Below are positions 44,101 through 56,700 of a stretch of DNA of 64,000 bases, piece by piece. This DNA is from Termitomyces sp. T153. Taxonomy: Eukaryota; Basidiomycota; Agaricomycetes; Agaricales; Lyophyllaceae. The position numbers and the translations under genes were made by a program. Location of the stretch: positions 248,001 through 312,000 of the forward strand of contig JACKQL020000029.1 of NCBI GenBank assembly GCA_018296165.2. Reading direction: 5' to 3'. Positions within the stretch are counted from its first letter, which is position 1. The number at the start of each line of letters is the position of its first letter. Under the pieces are notes generated by a model that ran no database searches, had not been told where the DNA came from, and saw nothing but the letters and a program-made list of their open reading frames with translations.

Positions 44101-46709
44101 TTCCAAGAGGCTACTCAGTATGGAGACAATGGCTATCCTCAATATGCCAGACCTGACAATGGACGCTTCTTTGAAAAGAATGGTCATCATTATGACAATC
44201 AAGATGTTGTTCCATATAATCCTTATCTCTCAGCCAAGTACAAATGTCACATCAATGTGGAGGTCTGTGCTTCAGTAGAAGCCATCAAGTACATTCACAA
44301 GTACATCTACAAAGGCCATGATAGGACAACTTTGGAGATTGCTGGAGAGCAGATGGACCAGAGGGATGAAATCAAGGAACACTTGGATGCCAGATACATC
44401 TCTGCACCTGAGGCTTGCTGGCACATCTTTGAATTCAACATGCATGGAGAACATCCCCCTGTATATCGATTACCTGTGCATTTGGAGGGCCAACATGAAG
44501 TCTACTTTCAAGATAATGAGCCTTTGGAGATGGTAGCTGCCAGGCCTAATGCAAACAAGACTGCACTCACTGCTTGGTTTGAAGCCAATGCCAGATTCCC
44601 TAATAACAACACCACTTATCAGAGCTTTCCAACCAAGTTTGTCTATGAAGCTTCCAAAAGGACCTGGAAGGAGAGGCAGAGAGGAACAGCTATTGGGAGG
44701 ATGTACTTTGCTTCACCTCAACAGGGAGAAAGGTTCTACCTTAGGATGCTCCTGACAGTTGTGACCAATGCAACATCATGGGCTGATCTCAGGACAGTCA
44801 ATGGCCACACTTATCCTACTTACAAGGAGGCATGCAAGGCCCTTGGTCTTCTAGAAGATGATGCAGAATGGAGGCAGTGTCTTGCTGAAGCTGCTCCAAT
44901 CCAATCAGGATCAGCTCTCAGACAGCTCTTTTGCACTATCCTATTCCACTGTGCTCCTACCACTCCAGAGGCTCTATGGAATGAATTCAAGCACTCCATT
45001 TGTGATGATCTTCAACACAGATTGGAGAATATCAGGCAGTACAGGGACAGAGTCTTTACTGATGAAGATGTCTATGACTATGGCCTTCATCTAATCAATG
45101 ACAATCTGAAGAATTTTGGCAAGACTCTTCAAGACTTTCCAAACATGCCAGAACCCCAACAAGTTTGGAATGTGATTCCAGGCAAGTTGGACATTGTATA
45201 AAGAGTTGACATTGATACTGAACAAATGATTTCAGGAAATAGGCTTTTGCAAGAAGAAACAGATTATAATGTTGAAGAGTTGAAGAGAAGGGTGGATGAA
45301 AACAAGGCCAGGTTTAATGGTGAACAACTGGGGGCCTTCAATGAAGTTATGGACTCTGTGGACAACAACTTGGGCAAGATGATATTCATTCACAGTGCAG
45401 GTGGATGTGGCAAAACATTTGTCTGCAACACTTTGGCTTCTGCTGTTGGTCCAATGGAGATGTGGCATTATGTGTAGCATCATCTGGGATTGCTGCTTTA
45501 TTGCTGGAGGGTGGTAGAACTGCACATTCAAGGTTCAAAATCCCCATTCCTGCTCTGGATACATCCATTGCCAATATCAAAAGAGGAACTCAGTTGTCTC
45601 AACTCTTACTCCAGACCAAAGTTGTCATCTGGGATGAAGTTCCAATGCAACACAAAAATGCCATTGACTCTGTGGATCGAGGGTTCAGAGACATCCTGGA
45701 GAAGGATGTTCCTTTTGGTGGAGTGACTGTGGTGTTTGGAGGAGATTTTAGGCAAACTCTCCCAGTTATCCAACAAGGACTCAGGCAGCAGATGATTGCT
45801 GCTTCACTCAAAAGGGGAAGACTTTGGGATCAGATTCAAGTCCACTACTTGGTTCAAAACATGAGATTGGATCAGACTCCTGATAACATTGCTCATGCAG
45901 CTTGGTTATTGGATGTTGGTGCTGGAAAAAACCTTGGGCCTGGAGAAACAGTACAACTTCCAGAAACCATGATCTGTGATGACAATTCTATCACTGGATT
46001 GATCTCTTCCACTTATCCTCATATTGATCACCATCAAGATGATCAGTATTACCTGGACCGTTCCATCCTTTCTGGCAAGAACTCTGATGTAGAGGATATC
46101 AACTCTGAAGTTCTGCAGAAATGTCCAGGAGAAGAGAAAATCTTGCAGAGTGCAGACTCTGTCATATCTGATGATAGGAATCCTAATGGCCTTGGATTGT
46201 ATCCAATGGAATACCTCAACTCTCTCAGAGCCAGCAGTTTGCCTTTGGCTAAATTGGCTCTGAAGATTGGTGTTCCTGTCATGCTGCTCAGGAATCTGGA
46301 TACAACCAAAGGACTTTGCAATGGGACAAGAATGATTGTCACTCACATCAGCACCAGAGTTCTCAGATGTGGAATCATCAGTGGAGATGCCAAGTTTGCA
46401 GGATCAATTGTTTTGATTCCAAGAATCAACATGGATGTGTCTGAAGAAGATTTGCCAATTCCATTGCGCAGGAGACAATTCCCAGTTCGATTGGCCTTTG
46501 CCATGACTATCAACAAGTCTCAGGGTCAATCAGTCAAGCATGTTGGATTGGACCTTTGATCAGGAGTTTTTTCGCATGGCCAACTTTATGTTGCACTCTC
46601 ACGGTGCACATCAGGAGATCATATCAAAGTCATCTTGGACCCAGAAAACACATCAAGAAAGACTGCAAATATTGTCTATCAGGAAATCTTGAATGGTTTA
46701 CAAATGTAA
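41101..46709 (+). pseudogene. Helitron Rep/PIF1-family helicase gene with multiple lesions
   Basis: The intact protein would nick, unwind and replicate the element by rolling circle. N-terminal part: Gln/Arg-rich coiled coil (LLEEQQRLRQRQQEQALAIL), acidic repeats, then a Cys/His cluster (ICPHCQALHFDAEK ... CC). Rep (HUH) domain: HYTIIFPTGQPG, FLTMTANPKWSEI, metal-binding GLPHMHILIFF (43830-43860), and the tyrosine motif EAIKYIHKYIYKGHD (about 44278). PIF1 helicase: Walker A AGGCGKTF (45397-45420), [44 protein letters not shown]. One 50-bp GT-AG intron (43952-44001). Lesions: in-frame stops at 41975, 42593, 43025, 43565, 45199 and 46557, and a one-base deletion near 45449 after ASAV. All six stops are explained by C-to-T changes at CAA, CAG or CGA codons. 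The amino-acid conservation around them is otherwise intact, so decay is recent. Confidence 0.9.
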
Positions 46710-47004
46710 GTGTGAGTTTTGTTGGATTCAAGCAAGAAATTGCTAACTTCTATGAACTTCAGCACCTAATGTCTATAGCTGGACTATGTAGTATAGATAT
46801 TCTTAATGGTTTACAAATGTAAGTGTGACAGTTTAAATAATTGGTTGGTTAGTACTAACTTTTATAATTTAATTTTCAGCATCTCTAATATATACCAGTG
46901 GACATTGTAGTATTTTGTTAATAATGTAATATAGATACATGATTGGTTTATAGATGAAATCTCAGTGTATTGAATTGTAAGAGAAAAGCAACACTTGGTC
47001 AACA

Positions 47005-47408
47005 AAATACAAAGACCTAACCGAACAAAGTGAGGTTGGGTCTGGGATGAAGCATTAAGTTTGAAATACAAGGACCTAACCAAACGAAGTGAGGTTGGGT
47101 CTGGGAATTAGCATTAAGTTTGAAATACAAAGACCTAACCGAACAAAGTGAGGTTGGGTCTGGGATGAAGCATTAAGTTTGAAATACAAGGACCTAACCG
47201 AACAAAGTGAGGTTGGGTCTGGAAATTAGCATTGAGTTTGAAATACAAAGACCTAACCGAACAAAGTGAGGTTGGGTCTGGGAATTAGCATTAAGTTTGA
47301 AATACAAGGACCTAACCAAACGAAGTGAGGTTGGGTCTGGGATGAAGCATTGAGTAGAATATCGAGGACCTAACCGAACGAAGTGAGGTTGGGTCTGGGA
47401 TGAAGCAA
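47005..47408 (+). repeat. 59-bp hairpin-forming tandem repeat, 7 units
   Basis: Same unit as in copies 1 and 3, at the 3' end of Helitron copy 4. Confidence 0.9.
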
Positions 47409-47447
47409 GAGCTACAGGCCCGTGCCGAAGGCACGGGGCGTAGCTCG
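47409..47447 (+). other. Helitron 3'-terminal hairpin, copy 4
   Basis: Same perfect inner stem as copy 1 (loop GAA). It lies 91 bp from the stop codon of thioredoxin reductase. Confidence 0.8.
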
Positions 47448-47537
47448 TGTTAATGATGGGATGACTTCAACACCGGTATTTCCCGAAGCGGACTTTGGAC
47501 TGATTGAGTATCTAAGCCGTGCAAGTCTATATAATAT

Positions 47538-48873
47538 TTACTCTCCTAGTTCTTCCTCTTCCGCAATGAGTTTCTCCACTTCTAAGGCAGCCATGCAACC
47601 GCTCCCAGCACTGGTGATGGCCTGTCTGTACCTTTTATCTTGCACGTCACCAGCAGCGAACACACCCTTGACAGAAGTCTGCGTCGTTCCAGGAACAGTG
47701 ATGATGTAGCCATCGGGGTCAGTCTGCAGTTGTGAGCGAACCAGGCTGGTTGCGGGTTCATGACCTGAGGAATACAACGATCATGGGTATGGGCCATAGC
47801 TTGTATAGAAGATTCTCATACCAATAGCGTAGAATAGTCCGTTGACAGCAAGATCCTTCTCTTCGCCTGTGACAACGTTCTTTATCCGTAGATTATTGAG
47901 CAGGTCGCCATCACCTTGGCACTCGGTAGCCACAGTGTTCCAGAGGATTGTCTGGAGACAGTCCAAATACATCAGGCACAACAAGACATAGAACTAGTGT
48001 AGGAGGCATACAATTTTGGGATGGTTCAATAGCCGCTTAGCCATGATCTTTGAGGCTCTGAGCTCGCCACGACGAACGAGGACGTAGACGTGAGATCCAT
48101 ACTTGGTGAGATCTGAGGCTCTGGTAATAGGTAGACATTCAAGCAATGAAGATTTGTGATACGCACATGTAGCCTCTTCCGCAGCAGAATCACCACCGCC
48201 AATAACTGCCAAAGGTTTGTTCCTGTTGCGTGGGCAGGGTCGGAAAATCATTGATCTCTCGATGATAACCATGACGCACCGGAAGATCGGTACTGCACCA
48301 TCGCAGACCGCACACGCACTGATACCACTCTGCCAGTATGTGTCCTCGCCCTTGAGACCCAGGCGCTTGGCACTCGCACCAGTAGCGATGATGATCGTGT
48401 CCGCCGTTTCCGGCTCGCTATCCTCCTGCATCTCGCGCCAGTAGCGGAAGGGGCGCGCGGAGAGGTCGATCTTCGAGACGGTCTCTGTGATGATATTCGT
48501 GCCAAATCGCACAGATTGCTCACGGAACTTGTCCATTAGCTCGGGGCCCAGGATACCCGTTGGGAAACCGGGAAAGTTTTCAACTAGAGAAGGGTGGGTG
48601 AGGTATATATCCGATCGTCTGAAAGGCTTACCATCAGTCGTAGTTGTTAGCTGTCCTCCAGCAGCAAAGCCATTAGCCATGAATCCTTCGAACATGACCG
48701 GGTTAAGATTTGCGCGAGCAAGATAGATCGCGGCTGTATGTCCTGCAGGACCTGAGCCGATGATAACCTAGTGTAAATCAAGATTCAAGATCACGACAAG
48801 ACTCGTAGTAAGCTCAACCTACGACTTTGGAGTGCATCTTGGAGCTCTTCTCGACAGTATTAACGGGCGCCAT
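47538..48873 (-). CDS. TRR1: Thioredoxin reductase (NADPH)
   Basis: A flavoprotein that reduces thioredoxin with NADPH, the base of the cytosolic (and in some fungi mitochondrial) disulfide-reducing system. The ATG at 48873 reads [18 protein letters not shown]. The FAD-binding [20 protein letters not shown] follows across an intron. Next: GGQLTTTTD (partly [14 protein letters not shown]), [13 protein letters not shown] [12 protein letters not shown], the redox-active CAVC in [14 protein letters not shown], the NADPH-binding [12 protein letters not shown], and the FAD-binding [23 protein letters not shown]. The stop is at 47538-47540. Five introns are visible. Low-Mr (bacterial/fungal/plant-type) enzyme of about 360 residues, complete. 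The in-frame sequence upstream of the ATG has no ATG but looks like a mitochondrial presequence (see findings). The Helitron array ends 91 bp past the stop, within the likely 3' UTR or terminator. Confidence 0.93.
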
Positions 48874-49122
48874 AGTCAACTTTCTGTTATTGTAAACGAT
48901 AGCTGAAGCAGACAAAGGAGCAGCTCTGAGAGCTCTACTCAAGAACCTGCGTGACAGAATGGAGGGCACAAACGACAGGAGGGGGGCAGCTGACAATTCG
49001 AAAGCAATTTGAAAGCTTCGTTGGTACGACGAGTTGACCTGTCACATGATCCCTCCAAAAAAATTCCGGAATGTGCTACCCGAGGTTCGTGATTAAAACT
49101 AGAAGATACAGGTAATCGATAA

Positions 49123-50476
49123 TCAATAACTGCTCGCAACACTGCCGATCCTACCACCATCCACAAGCCACACAGCACCATTCACATACGCGCCCGCCCG
49201 ACTGGCTAAGAATAAAATTGCGCCAGCCATGTCCTTATGCAGCTGGTCAATGACAACAAAGTATGTCTGTTCACGAGACTTACCTCTTCCGTACCAGGAC
49301 GTCGTAATGGTATTGATTCTGAAAGCGCTATCGGGTTCATTTTGAAGTCCGGGATCGGGTTTGTCGTCATCTCTTCAGAAAGCCAAGTTGATTCGTATGA
49401 GAAGTATGGTCGGCATCGAAAAGAACCCGTGAGGAACTCACCGGTCGGCCAGACACCAGGGGCCAGAACGTTACTTCTTATTCCCCAAGGCGCCAAGAGG
49501 TTGGCAAGAAGCTTTCCAAGATGCGTGCAGGCGACTTTGGAAAGTGTATAAGATAGTGAAAGGATCTTAGGATCGAGACGGAAGGAGCCCGAAGACGACA
49601 CGACAAGAACTTGCGAAGAGTGGTAGGGTGGTCGGGGGATCCCTGACCCGTTTGGTACATAGAAACGCTGTTGTCGGACGTTGCCTTGATGCAAGAGATC
49701 AAGAAAGGCTACTGTGGTGTAATACACGGCGGTGACGTTCGTGGCAAAAGTCTCGGCGAAATCTTCTGGTGACCCAGTGTCCCACAATGTACTCTGAAAA
49801 GCCTTGATATTTGGTATCGTGGGCCCGAACGCCGGCGAAGCAGGGGGAGATGGAGGACCTGCGTATGATGCCGGATGCGGAGGCGAGGGTGATGGTAAAG
49901 GATGTGTATAGAGGTTTCTCGCAATGCCGGCATTGTTGATAAGGAGGTCGATGTAACCATGTCGGGCCCTTATAGTGTCCACGAGTGCCAGTAAACTTTC
50001 ACGGTTAGTAATGTCACATTGTTGGGGATGAAGGTTTTCAAATCTCTGAGAAAATACATCTGAGTCAGTGTGGAGAGCGTCAAAGAACCCGACTCGAGTC
50101 TAATGTATGTTATTCTGGAATGGGTTTAGCCATACGACTTACATTATTCTCCTGTGCAGCCTTCTCTAACAGATCAAGTCGTCGACCGATGATATAAACT
50201 ATCGCTCCGTTATTTTCGAGGGCCATTGCCATCATCAAACCTATGCCTAGAGGTTACATTTATAGTACAAGGTAATGAGCCAGCCTCATTCAAGTCTAAA
50301 TCTAACATACGGAGTCATTACTCACCGGTTGCGCCCCCCGTTATGACAACAACAAGACCATTCACATTGAAGAGGCTAGCCGGATCGAACGGGGTCGCAG
50401 AAAATGATGCCAGGGGATCGGGATCATCGAAGAGAGTGGCCGAAGCATTGGAAGGGGAAGGTATGCTCGAGTTCAT
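49123..50476 (-). CDS. Short-chain dehydrogenase/reductase (SDR)
   Basis: Start ATG at 50476 (MNSSIPSPSNASATLFDDPD). An N-terminal extension of about 40 residues is followed by the Rossmann motif VVVITGGATGIGLMMAMALE, an Asn in LINNAGIARNLYTH, a catalytic Ser in VLVVSSSGSFRLD and the YxxxK pair in SLSYTLSKVACTHLGK. The C-terminal segment (WGIRSNVLAPGVWPTGEF, IPLRRPGTEE, KDMAGAILFLASRAGAYVNG, WLVDGG) is typical of classical SDRs, with the stop at 49123-49125. A Pro/Ser-rich insert after NNAG (PSPSPPHPASYAGPPSPPAS) is a lineage feature. Four introns of about 50 bp keep the frame. Substrate unknown; related fungal enzymes act on sugars, alcohols or ketones. Confidence 0.88.
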
Positions 50477-51745
50477 CGTCTGGAACAGTACCACGCAAGT
50501 TGGTCAATGCAGAAAGAATAAAAGTGCAACAGCTTGTTTATTATGATTTTAGATCACCCACGTAGGGTCAATAGAGAGGAGTGTTTATAGAAGACGATGG
50601 CAGGCACCACCAGTAGCAAGTTTCAGGGAATACTTATACATAATACCTTCAGGAATGATGGACTGATGAAGTTACGTTGGGGCAGTTGCTAGATATGGTC
50701 CATGCTGCCTCCAGATTCGAGAGAAACCAGGAACTGTAGAGTGCGGCCTGCGTTTCTATGCCGAGCTCTTCTATTGCCACAGCACACCAATACGTAGACG
50801 GTTTTCGAAAGCTAGAGCAAGGTCGCAACGGAACAGTCTTGGAACAGGTTTCCAAAAGGGCAGATAACGTACCATGTGACAGATCATATCGGGCCTATTC
50901 CCAATCCATTCCTGCGGAATCCTGCTTCCTGAGGCCAGCCTTTTGAGTGCTCTATCGTGGAATCGTCTGAGAATTGCACGCCCGTCAAATAAGAGTTCGG
51001 GGTCATATCGTTAGATATAATGATCAATTATAAATGATATAAGGTCACACAAGGGTCACAGATAATTCAACTTATCAACAAAACGCTCACCAGTGATTCA
51101 TGATTTGTCACTGTACATGTGGGAACTTCCAAGTTTAAACTCGGATAAAAATGCCCAAATGATGATGCTGAGAACGTTGTAGCGCTTTGATCTGAGCAAA
51201 TACGACACTCTTTCGATCCACCTCGTTCCGAGAGTCACGGTAGCTCGTAGTATGCTACGTACTAGCCTCTCGTCGTTAAAGGGTAACCGACATCGGAGAT
51301 ACCGATACTATACATACGACACTTTGTGTGAATGTATTCGAGGATAAGGGCATATATGACTGACCTTGATTGTCCTCTTTTACTTGTCTCACATTATACC
51401 CTTCTGCTCAGATTGAAGCAATTCATCTTCGTCGAATGATGACTTTTCTTTCGCATCGCTTATGAACTTGAAGTGGGTCGTATGCTACGTTATGTTAGAG
51501 GGACTTCCGCTTCTTCGGCACCGCATTCGGTCTCACGGTGAACGTAGTATGATCCTCGGACACGACTGGACACGAGTTTTTCCGTAAAAAAAAGACCTTG
51601 ATAGCATTTTCAATTCAAAACCGCATATGAATCTGACAGGATCTGATAAGAGTATATGGACATGCAAAATACATATCTGAGATGATCCGTAGTACATAGC
51701 TTGCTCGTCACAAACGGAAATCACTTCATTTCTTGTCATCTTTCA
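50477..51745. other. Intergenic, 1.27 kb
   Basis: No gene could be supported. Includes the SDR promoter (minus) and the 3' flank of the 2OG oxygenase gene. Confidence 0.5.
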
Positions 51746-53460
51746 TTACTTGTTATATGTCGCCTCAAGTCTTGATTTGACATAGTCCCCCGCTGTGATG
51801 ACTTCATACTTTGCTGGGCTGTCCGGTGAAATGCAAGTTGGAATGGGCTGAAGGCGTGATTGAGGAGGTGTTGTCGCAATCAGACGCAATTACACTCACG
51901 TCCAACAATACATCGTAATTTGTACCAAAGAAGAGAGGTATCGAATAACGCTCTTGCCCAGAACGATTGATTGCACGGTGAGGCGTTGACTTGAAGACGT
52001 CATCTTGATTGACGGTCATCTTCTAAGAGTGTGTCCAGCGATGTTCAGATGTTCAAGGTGCTTACTTGTCCATCTAGCGAATTGATCTCCGAGGCTACAT
52101 ATTTTCAAACAACATTGGACATTGAGCAATATGATGACGTACTTCACGACAATTGTCCCGGGTATATGAACAGCATCGATCCATTTTCCCGCGGCATTCT
52201 TTACCTGAAGGCCTCCTACACTATCTTGCCACAGAAGTGTAAAACACTAGTGGACAGAGACGCAGGTCAAACGTCATGCATCCTGGTACGCAGGAACTTA
52301 CCTCATAGCTAAAGGACGATTCGGATAACTGAAGGAAGATATGAGGATCAAGTACTCACTCAGTGTGTTCGCCTATACCGATTTGGCGATCTTCATTATC
52401 AATCTTGGAAGCCTGAGGCGGATAGTGAAGGAGTCTCATGATTGCAGCTGGCCGGGTAGTCTGAATTTCGTTAGACCAACCGTTTGTACACATGACCCGC
52501 ATCTAATAACGGACTTTATCATCGAAGAAATCCTCAGCAAGGTCAAGAGCTAATGCGAAGAGGGGAAAAAGTAGTTTCCCAAGTTTGATCGCATCGTGAC
52601 TACAGTGAGGCGTTATTGGAGAGTTGTTCAAGAGATGATACTAACTAATAGGTCAAGACAGCTTCCCTGAATCCAGGAAGGTTTTTTGGCCACGAGTTGG
52701 TTCCCGACATCGCTCCAGGCGTGATTTTCCGAACAGTATGAGTATCATCATCCGTGAAGGATGGGGAATTTATCAGTGGTTCCCAACCAATGTCAAATCC
52801 TTCATGGAGATCTCCCAGCCCTGTAGGATTGACATTTTCTTGCAACAGAGCAGTGTAACCTTTGAAGCTGGTACTCTTGTCGATATTAAGCTTTTCGGGT
52901 GTGTCAGTAACAAATGGACGTACATGGGTAAAGATCGAACCTACCTCTATCTTCCTCGCGGTATCTAGGGAGAAGAACCTTTTGCCGGCCTCGAGAGCCC
53001 CAGAGATGTTATCCTCGGAGATTCCGTGGTTGGCGACTGAAGGAAAGACTGAATTAGCACGGCTCCTATAGCCAGAGCTATTGTCCAGAAGCCGACATTG
53101 TCGGACTGAGTGGCGACTTACGATAGAAAAACCCAACCTGACTTCCACATGCAGCGTTGAGTATCAGTTCAATAATCTCTAAGGTAAAAAATCGACGGAT
53201 GACAGGAAGTAAGGGTATCGTACATTGATAGAAGCATCTCTAATGAGGTTCGCTAGTGCGCGTCGTTTGGCGAAATCGCTGCTCGAGCCATCGGTAAAGT
53301 CTCTGTGGCATCAAAAGTAAGTAAAATAATGGCCAGCATCAGCTCGAGCTTTCAGAGTAGGCTACTGGGGTGCGAACATCACGGGTATATCTTCGAATGT
53401 GCTATCTACACAAAGACCATGGAGAAGAGGACCAGCACCGTTCATGGGTGTTGAAGACAT
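51746..53460 (-). CDS. 2-oxoglutarate/Fe(II)-dependent oxygenase, isopenicillin-N-synthase-like
   Basis: A non-haem iron dioxygenase that hydroxylates or desaturates small molecules using 2-oxoglutarate and O2. The ATG at 53460 reads [20 protein letters not shown], then [20 protein letters not shown] and [20 protein letters not shown] (the DIOX_N domain: ...DF...G..NHG). Further along: [30 protein letters not shown], and the iron ligands: His and Asp in HTDYE (across an intron) and His in STPHRAIN, with the 2OG-binding Arg in [32 protein letters not shown] is the usual jelly-roll block. The C-terminus reads [20 protein letters not shown] and ends with a stop at 51746-51748. About ten short introns; some exons encode only a few residues. 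The first donor (GTTCGC) is weak. Only 247 bp lie between it and the upstream GDH2 stop. Confidence 0.85.
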
Positions 53461-53706
53461 GATTGCAATGTGTTCGGACATAACAATGTGGCGATCTGAT
53501 AAGGACGACCAGTCCAACAATATTGATCCGTCCCCCTCGGAAAGCTTCAGAAAAAAGTCTTTTTTCTTGATTGCTGTTGCTATCGTATTCACGATTACGA
53601 GTACAGGGAACCTATGTCTACAAAGTCTAATGCTATTCCTTTGGTTTTTGGAACTATGGTCTAATATAGATTCGAAGACACTTGATCTCTGCCACAAGAT
53701 TCACAT

Positions 53707-56700
53707 CTAATGCTTGTATCCACCAGCAAGGTCCCTTGCGAAGTGGAAGAAATCAACGCTGGAGGCATTGACGCCATATCTGTAGATCTACAAAACACAA
53801 ATATAAATAATGAGACAAGGCGCTATACAATAAAAGCAAACTTACAAAGCGTGATGCAACATAACTTGAGAAGAGAGCCTTCTGGTATGGAACTGGCAGC
53901 CTCTGCAAGAGCGCTTCCAGCCCAATCTCCTTGACCAGTGTTTCAGGGATCGCACGAGCCATTACTCCCCGCTTGCTTGGCTCATCGTCGAATAGATCAG
54001 ACGCCTCTAGCTCAGCCTGAAGATTATTGAGTGTTGATGAGAGCTCGTCGGAGATGGTAGTACGGGCTTTGGCGCCGTTGAGTCTGGCGTGTTCGCGCCA
54101 GATGCAGTGGAATTCTGCCGCCGCGTTCTCAGCAATTTTATCCTGGACGTCACGGACGTAGCTCTGGTAGAACTCGGAAGGTTGACCATCTTTAAAGATC
54201 ATGAGGTTGATGTATTCATCGGTGGAAAGTGCAAGACCAGCGAGGACTTCTAGAGAAGAGCTGGTAACACCACCTTTGTTTGCACTAGAGTCTTTAAACA
54301 AGACGACCTTGCGCTTTTCGAGGTGGAGACGTGCTTGTTGAGTGAGGAACAAATTGGCTCCCTCTACGATGTACTTGAAGTGGGGCTTGCCCTCTGAATC
54401 AACCAAAGCAGCAACATTCGAGACATTCACAGCTTCTGGTCTACAATGAACTTCGATTAACATCATACAAGTTCTTTTCAAGAATTCTTACGAACCGGCC
54501 GCCGCAAGGCACGAAAATGTCTGCCTTAAATCGTAGATGAGCACCGTTCCGGAAGTCAGTTCCATCAATGACAAGTTCACCAGCTGAAGATAAAGACAAT
54601 TAACGTCTCAACGACTCTGATGTACAAGAACGACGCACAAGGTAATTTAACATCTTGGTCTTCAACCCTGACCAGATAACCATCCTTACTCAACTTCGAA
54701 AGGTCAAAATGACTGACGGGGACACGCAGATGGGCCAAACGGACGAGTTCTTGACGATCGAGGCCTGTAGGGTCCGCGAGGACACCACTACCGTCGATGA
54801 TCGCCACCGTCTTGTCGCTCGATAGCAAGATCTCATCTGTCTCAAGTGATAAGTAATTCATCGAAAATAACCCTCATCAGTGAAACTTACTCGAGCCTAG
54901 ATCACCATCTAGATGAGATGATACGGTAAATTCTCAGCGATGATATCTCATCAACACCCAGGATACACGTACCAGGACCTCCGGTTTGCACTTTTGTGAC
55001 ATTCTTCTCCTGGAGCCCGAGTTGCTTATAGATACCTAACACATATTGCCGGATTGATCGCGAAGTCATACCGTACGTGTCGTGTGGGATTCCACCGAGC
55101 TTTGCTGCGCTCTTGCCGGTGGTAAACGACTTCCACCACGCCTCTGCACCACGTTCACGCGCATGCACTAAATCAATGATAGTTGCGTCAGATGTACTGA
55201 ACCACGGATGAAATATGAAAAGAAACCGCACGTGCAGCCCAGTCCATCATGTCGGCGGTACCCTCGTCCGGCCCCAAGAACAGAATCTCAGGTTTGCCGT
55301 ACAAGTCAACCAGTCGCTCCTTGATACCGGGGGTTTGGCCTGGTATGAGAAGATCGATCATCGCCTGTAGAGATGATTTTCAGGTACATTGGAACATTTG
55401 ATATGTTGACCTTGTGTACTTACATCGACATATTTCTCAAAGCAGCGCCTGGGATTAGCACCGAGTCTACGAATAGAAGTTAGAAGATGGATTGTGAGGT
55501 TGTAGGGGTGACAAACGAGGGCAGAATGGTACCTTTGGCACCACCTTCAGGAATATCCTTGTTCTTGAGGTTCTGGGTCGCGGCAAGGTTGTAGTTTTCG
55601 TCGAATAGCATCCTTTGGTTGATAGAATAATTCCTAAAGGGATTGAGGTCAGGCAAGGGATCATGAAATCATAGAATGAGGGAACACGTTACTCTTTATT
55701 GCGAGACATAACGAGGCGAATACCGCCACGGGCGACATCACGGAAACGGATATGGAAGCCTCGGAAGTCATTTCCTGCAATAACAGCGGTGAGAATAAGG
55801 TAGCATTAAGAGAAGTGACTGACCGATAACGAAGAACATGCCAAAGGGTTTCTTGGGATACTCGATCTCAGGCAGGAAATCAGGAGCGAGGCGAAATGAC
55901 ACCGCAACCTTCGTTGGCTGGTAGAAATTGGTCTTAAAAACATGCCTAATCGAGGATGTCAGCACCAAGAATGTAGCCATGGAAAGAGCGTGACTAACTT
56001 GTTGAAGATCAAGAAGCTCTCAAGAACTTGCAATTCATGCTTGTTGTGCACAGTGCGACGGAGCTTATCGTAGAGCTCTTCGTCAGTAAGCGGCTGGGTC
56101 GTCTGCAGACGCTGGTATGACAACGTAGGCCTAGACCTTTTCAGTTTCGCGACGCAAGAAGCAGAGAAAGATCCTTGTTACATCAATTGTGAGGCGTCAT
56201 CCGCGCCTGGATAGTGGGACATTGCGAAGTTCACATAAAGAAGGCGGATCTGCACAAGATCAACGCGTTAAGAATCTCTAGGGCTAGACCAGTGAACTGG
56301 ATAACGCAAGGGACATACCAACTCGGGATATGCGTGGATGACCTGTGCAATGCTCTCGCGTGTAAAGGTCTCCTCGCGGAAGCGCCGCTTGATGTCATTG
56401 AGAACTTCGGCGTGGACGGGATCACTCTCGTTCAGGACGTTTTTGAGATGGAGGTATGCCGTTCCCAGACGGTTGCAGAAGTGCTGTGCAAAAATCCATC
56501 CGCAATCTGTGTCAGGATAAGTCTGGTTAGCGTGTTATCTAGGAAAGGAAATGTTTCCGACGCACAGGCATAGGTCGCTTCTTGAACCGCGTGGCCACCG
56601 AGAGCTTTGGGTAAGAAGAAAGGGTTGTCAGGCAGACAGAAAAGAAGGGAAGCTTCCTTCATGACTTGGAAGATGGAATGCTCGATGGGCGGAGCATTTG

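Larger units (their letters stand above)
40569..47447 (+). mobile_element. Helitron copy 4: full-length autonomous-type element, now inactive
   Basis: Length 6.9 kb. It begins TCTATAATATATGCGAC right after copy 3 and ends ...GGGGCGTAGCTCG before a T. It encodes a Rep/PIF1-type Helitron helicase (next entry) and ends with seven 59-bp repeats and the hairpin. Position between A (left of the array) and T (right of the array) fits Helitron insertion into AT with no target duplication. The 3' terminus CTCG differs from the CTRR usually described. Confidence 0.88.

Noticed and set aside
40569..47447. Several separate small host genes
   Set aside because: The open frames between stops join in order into one Helitron Rep/PIF1 protein, so they are pieces of one broken gene.
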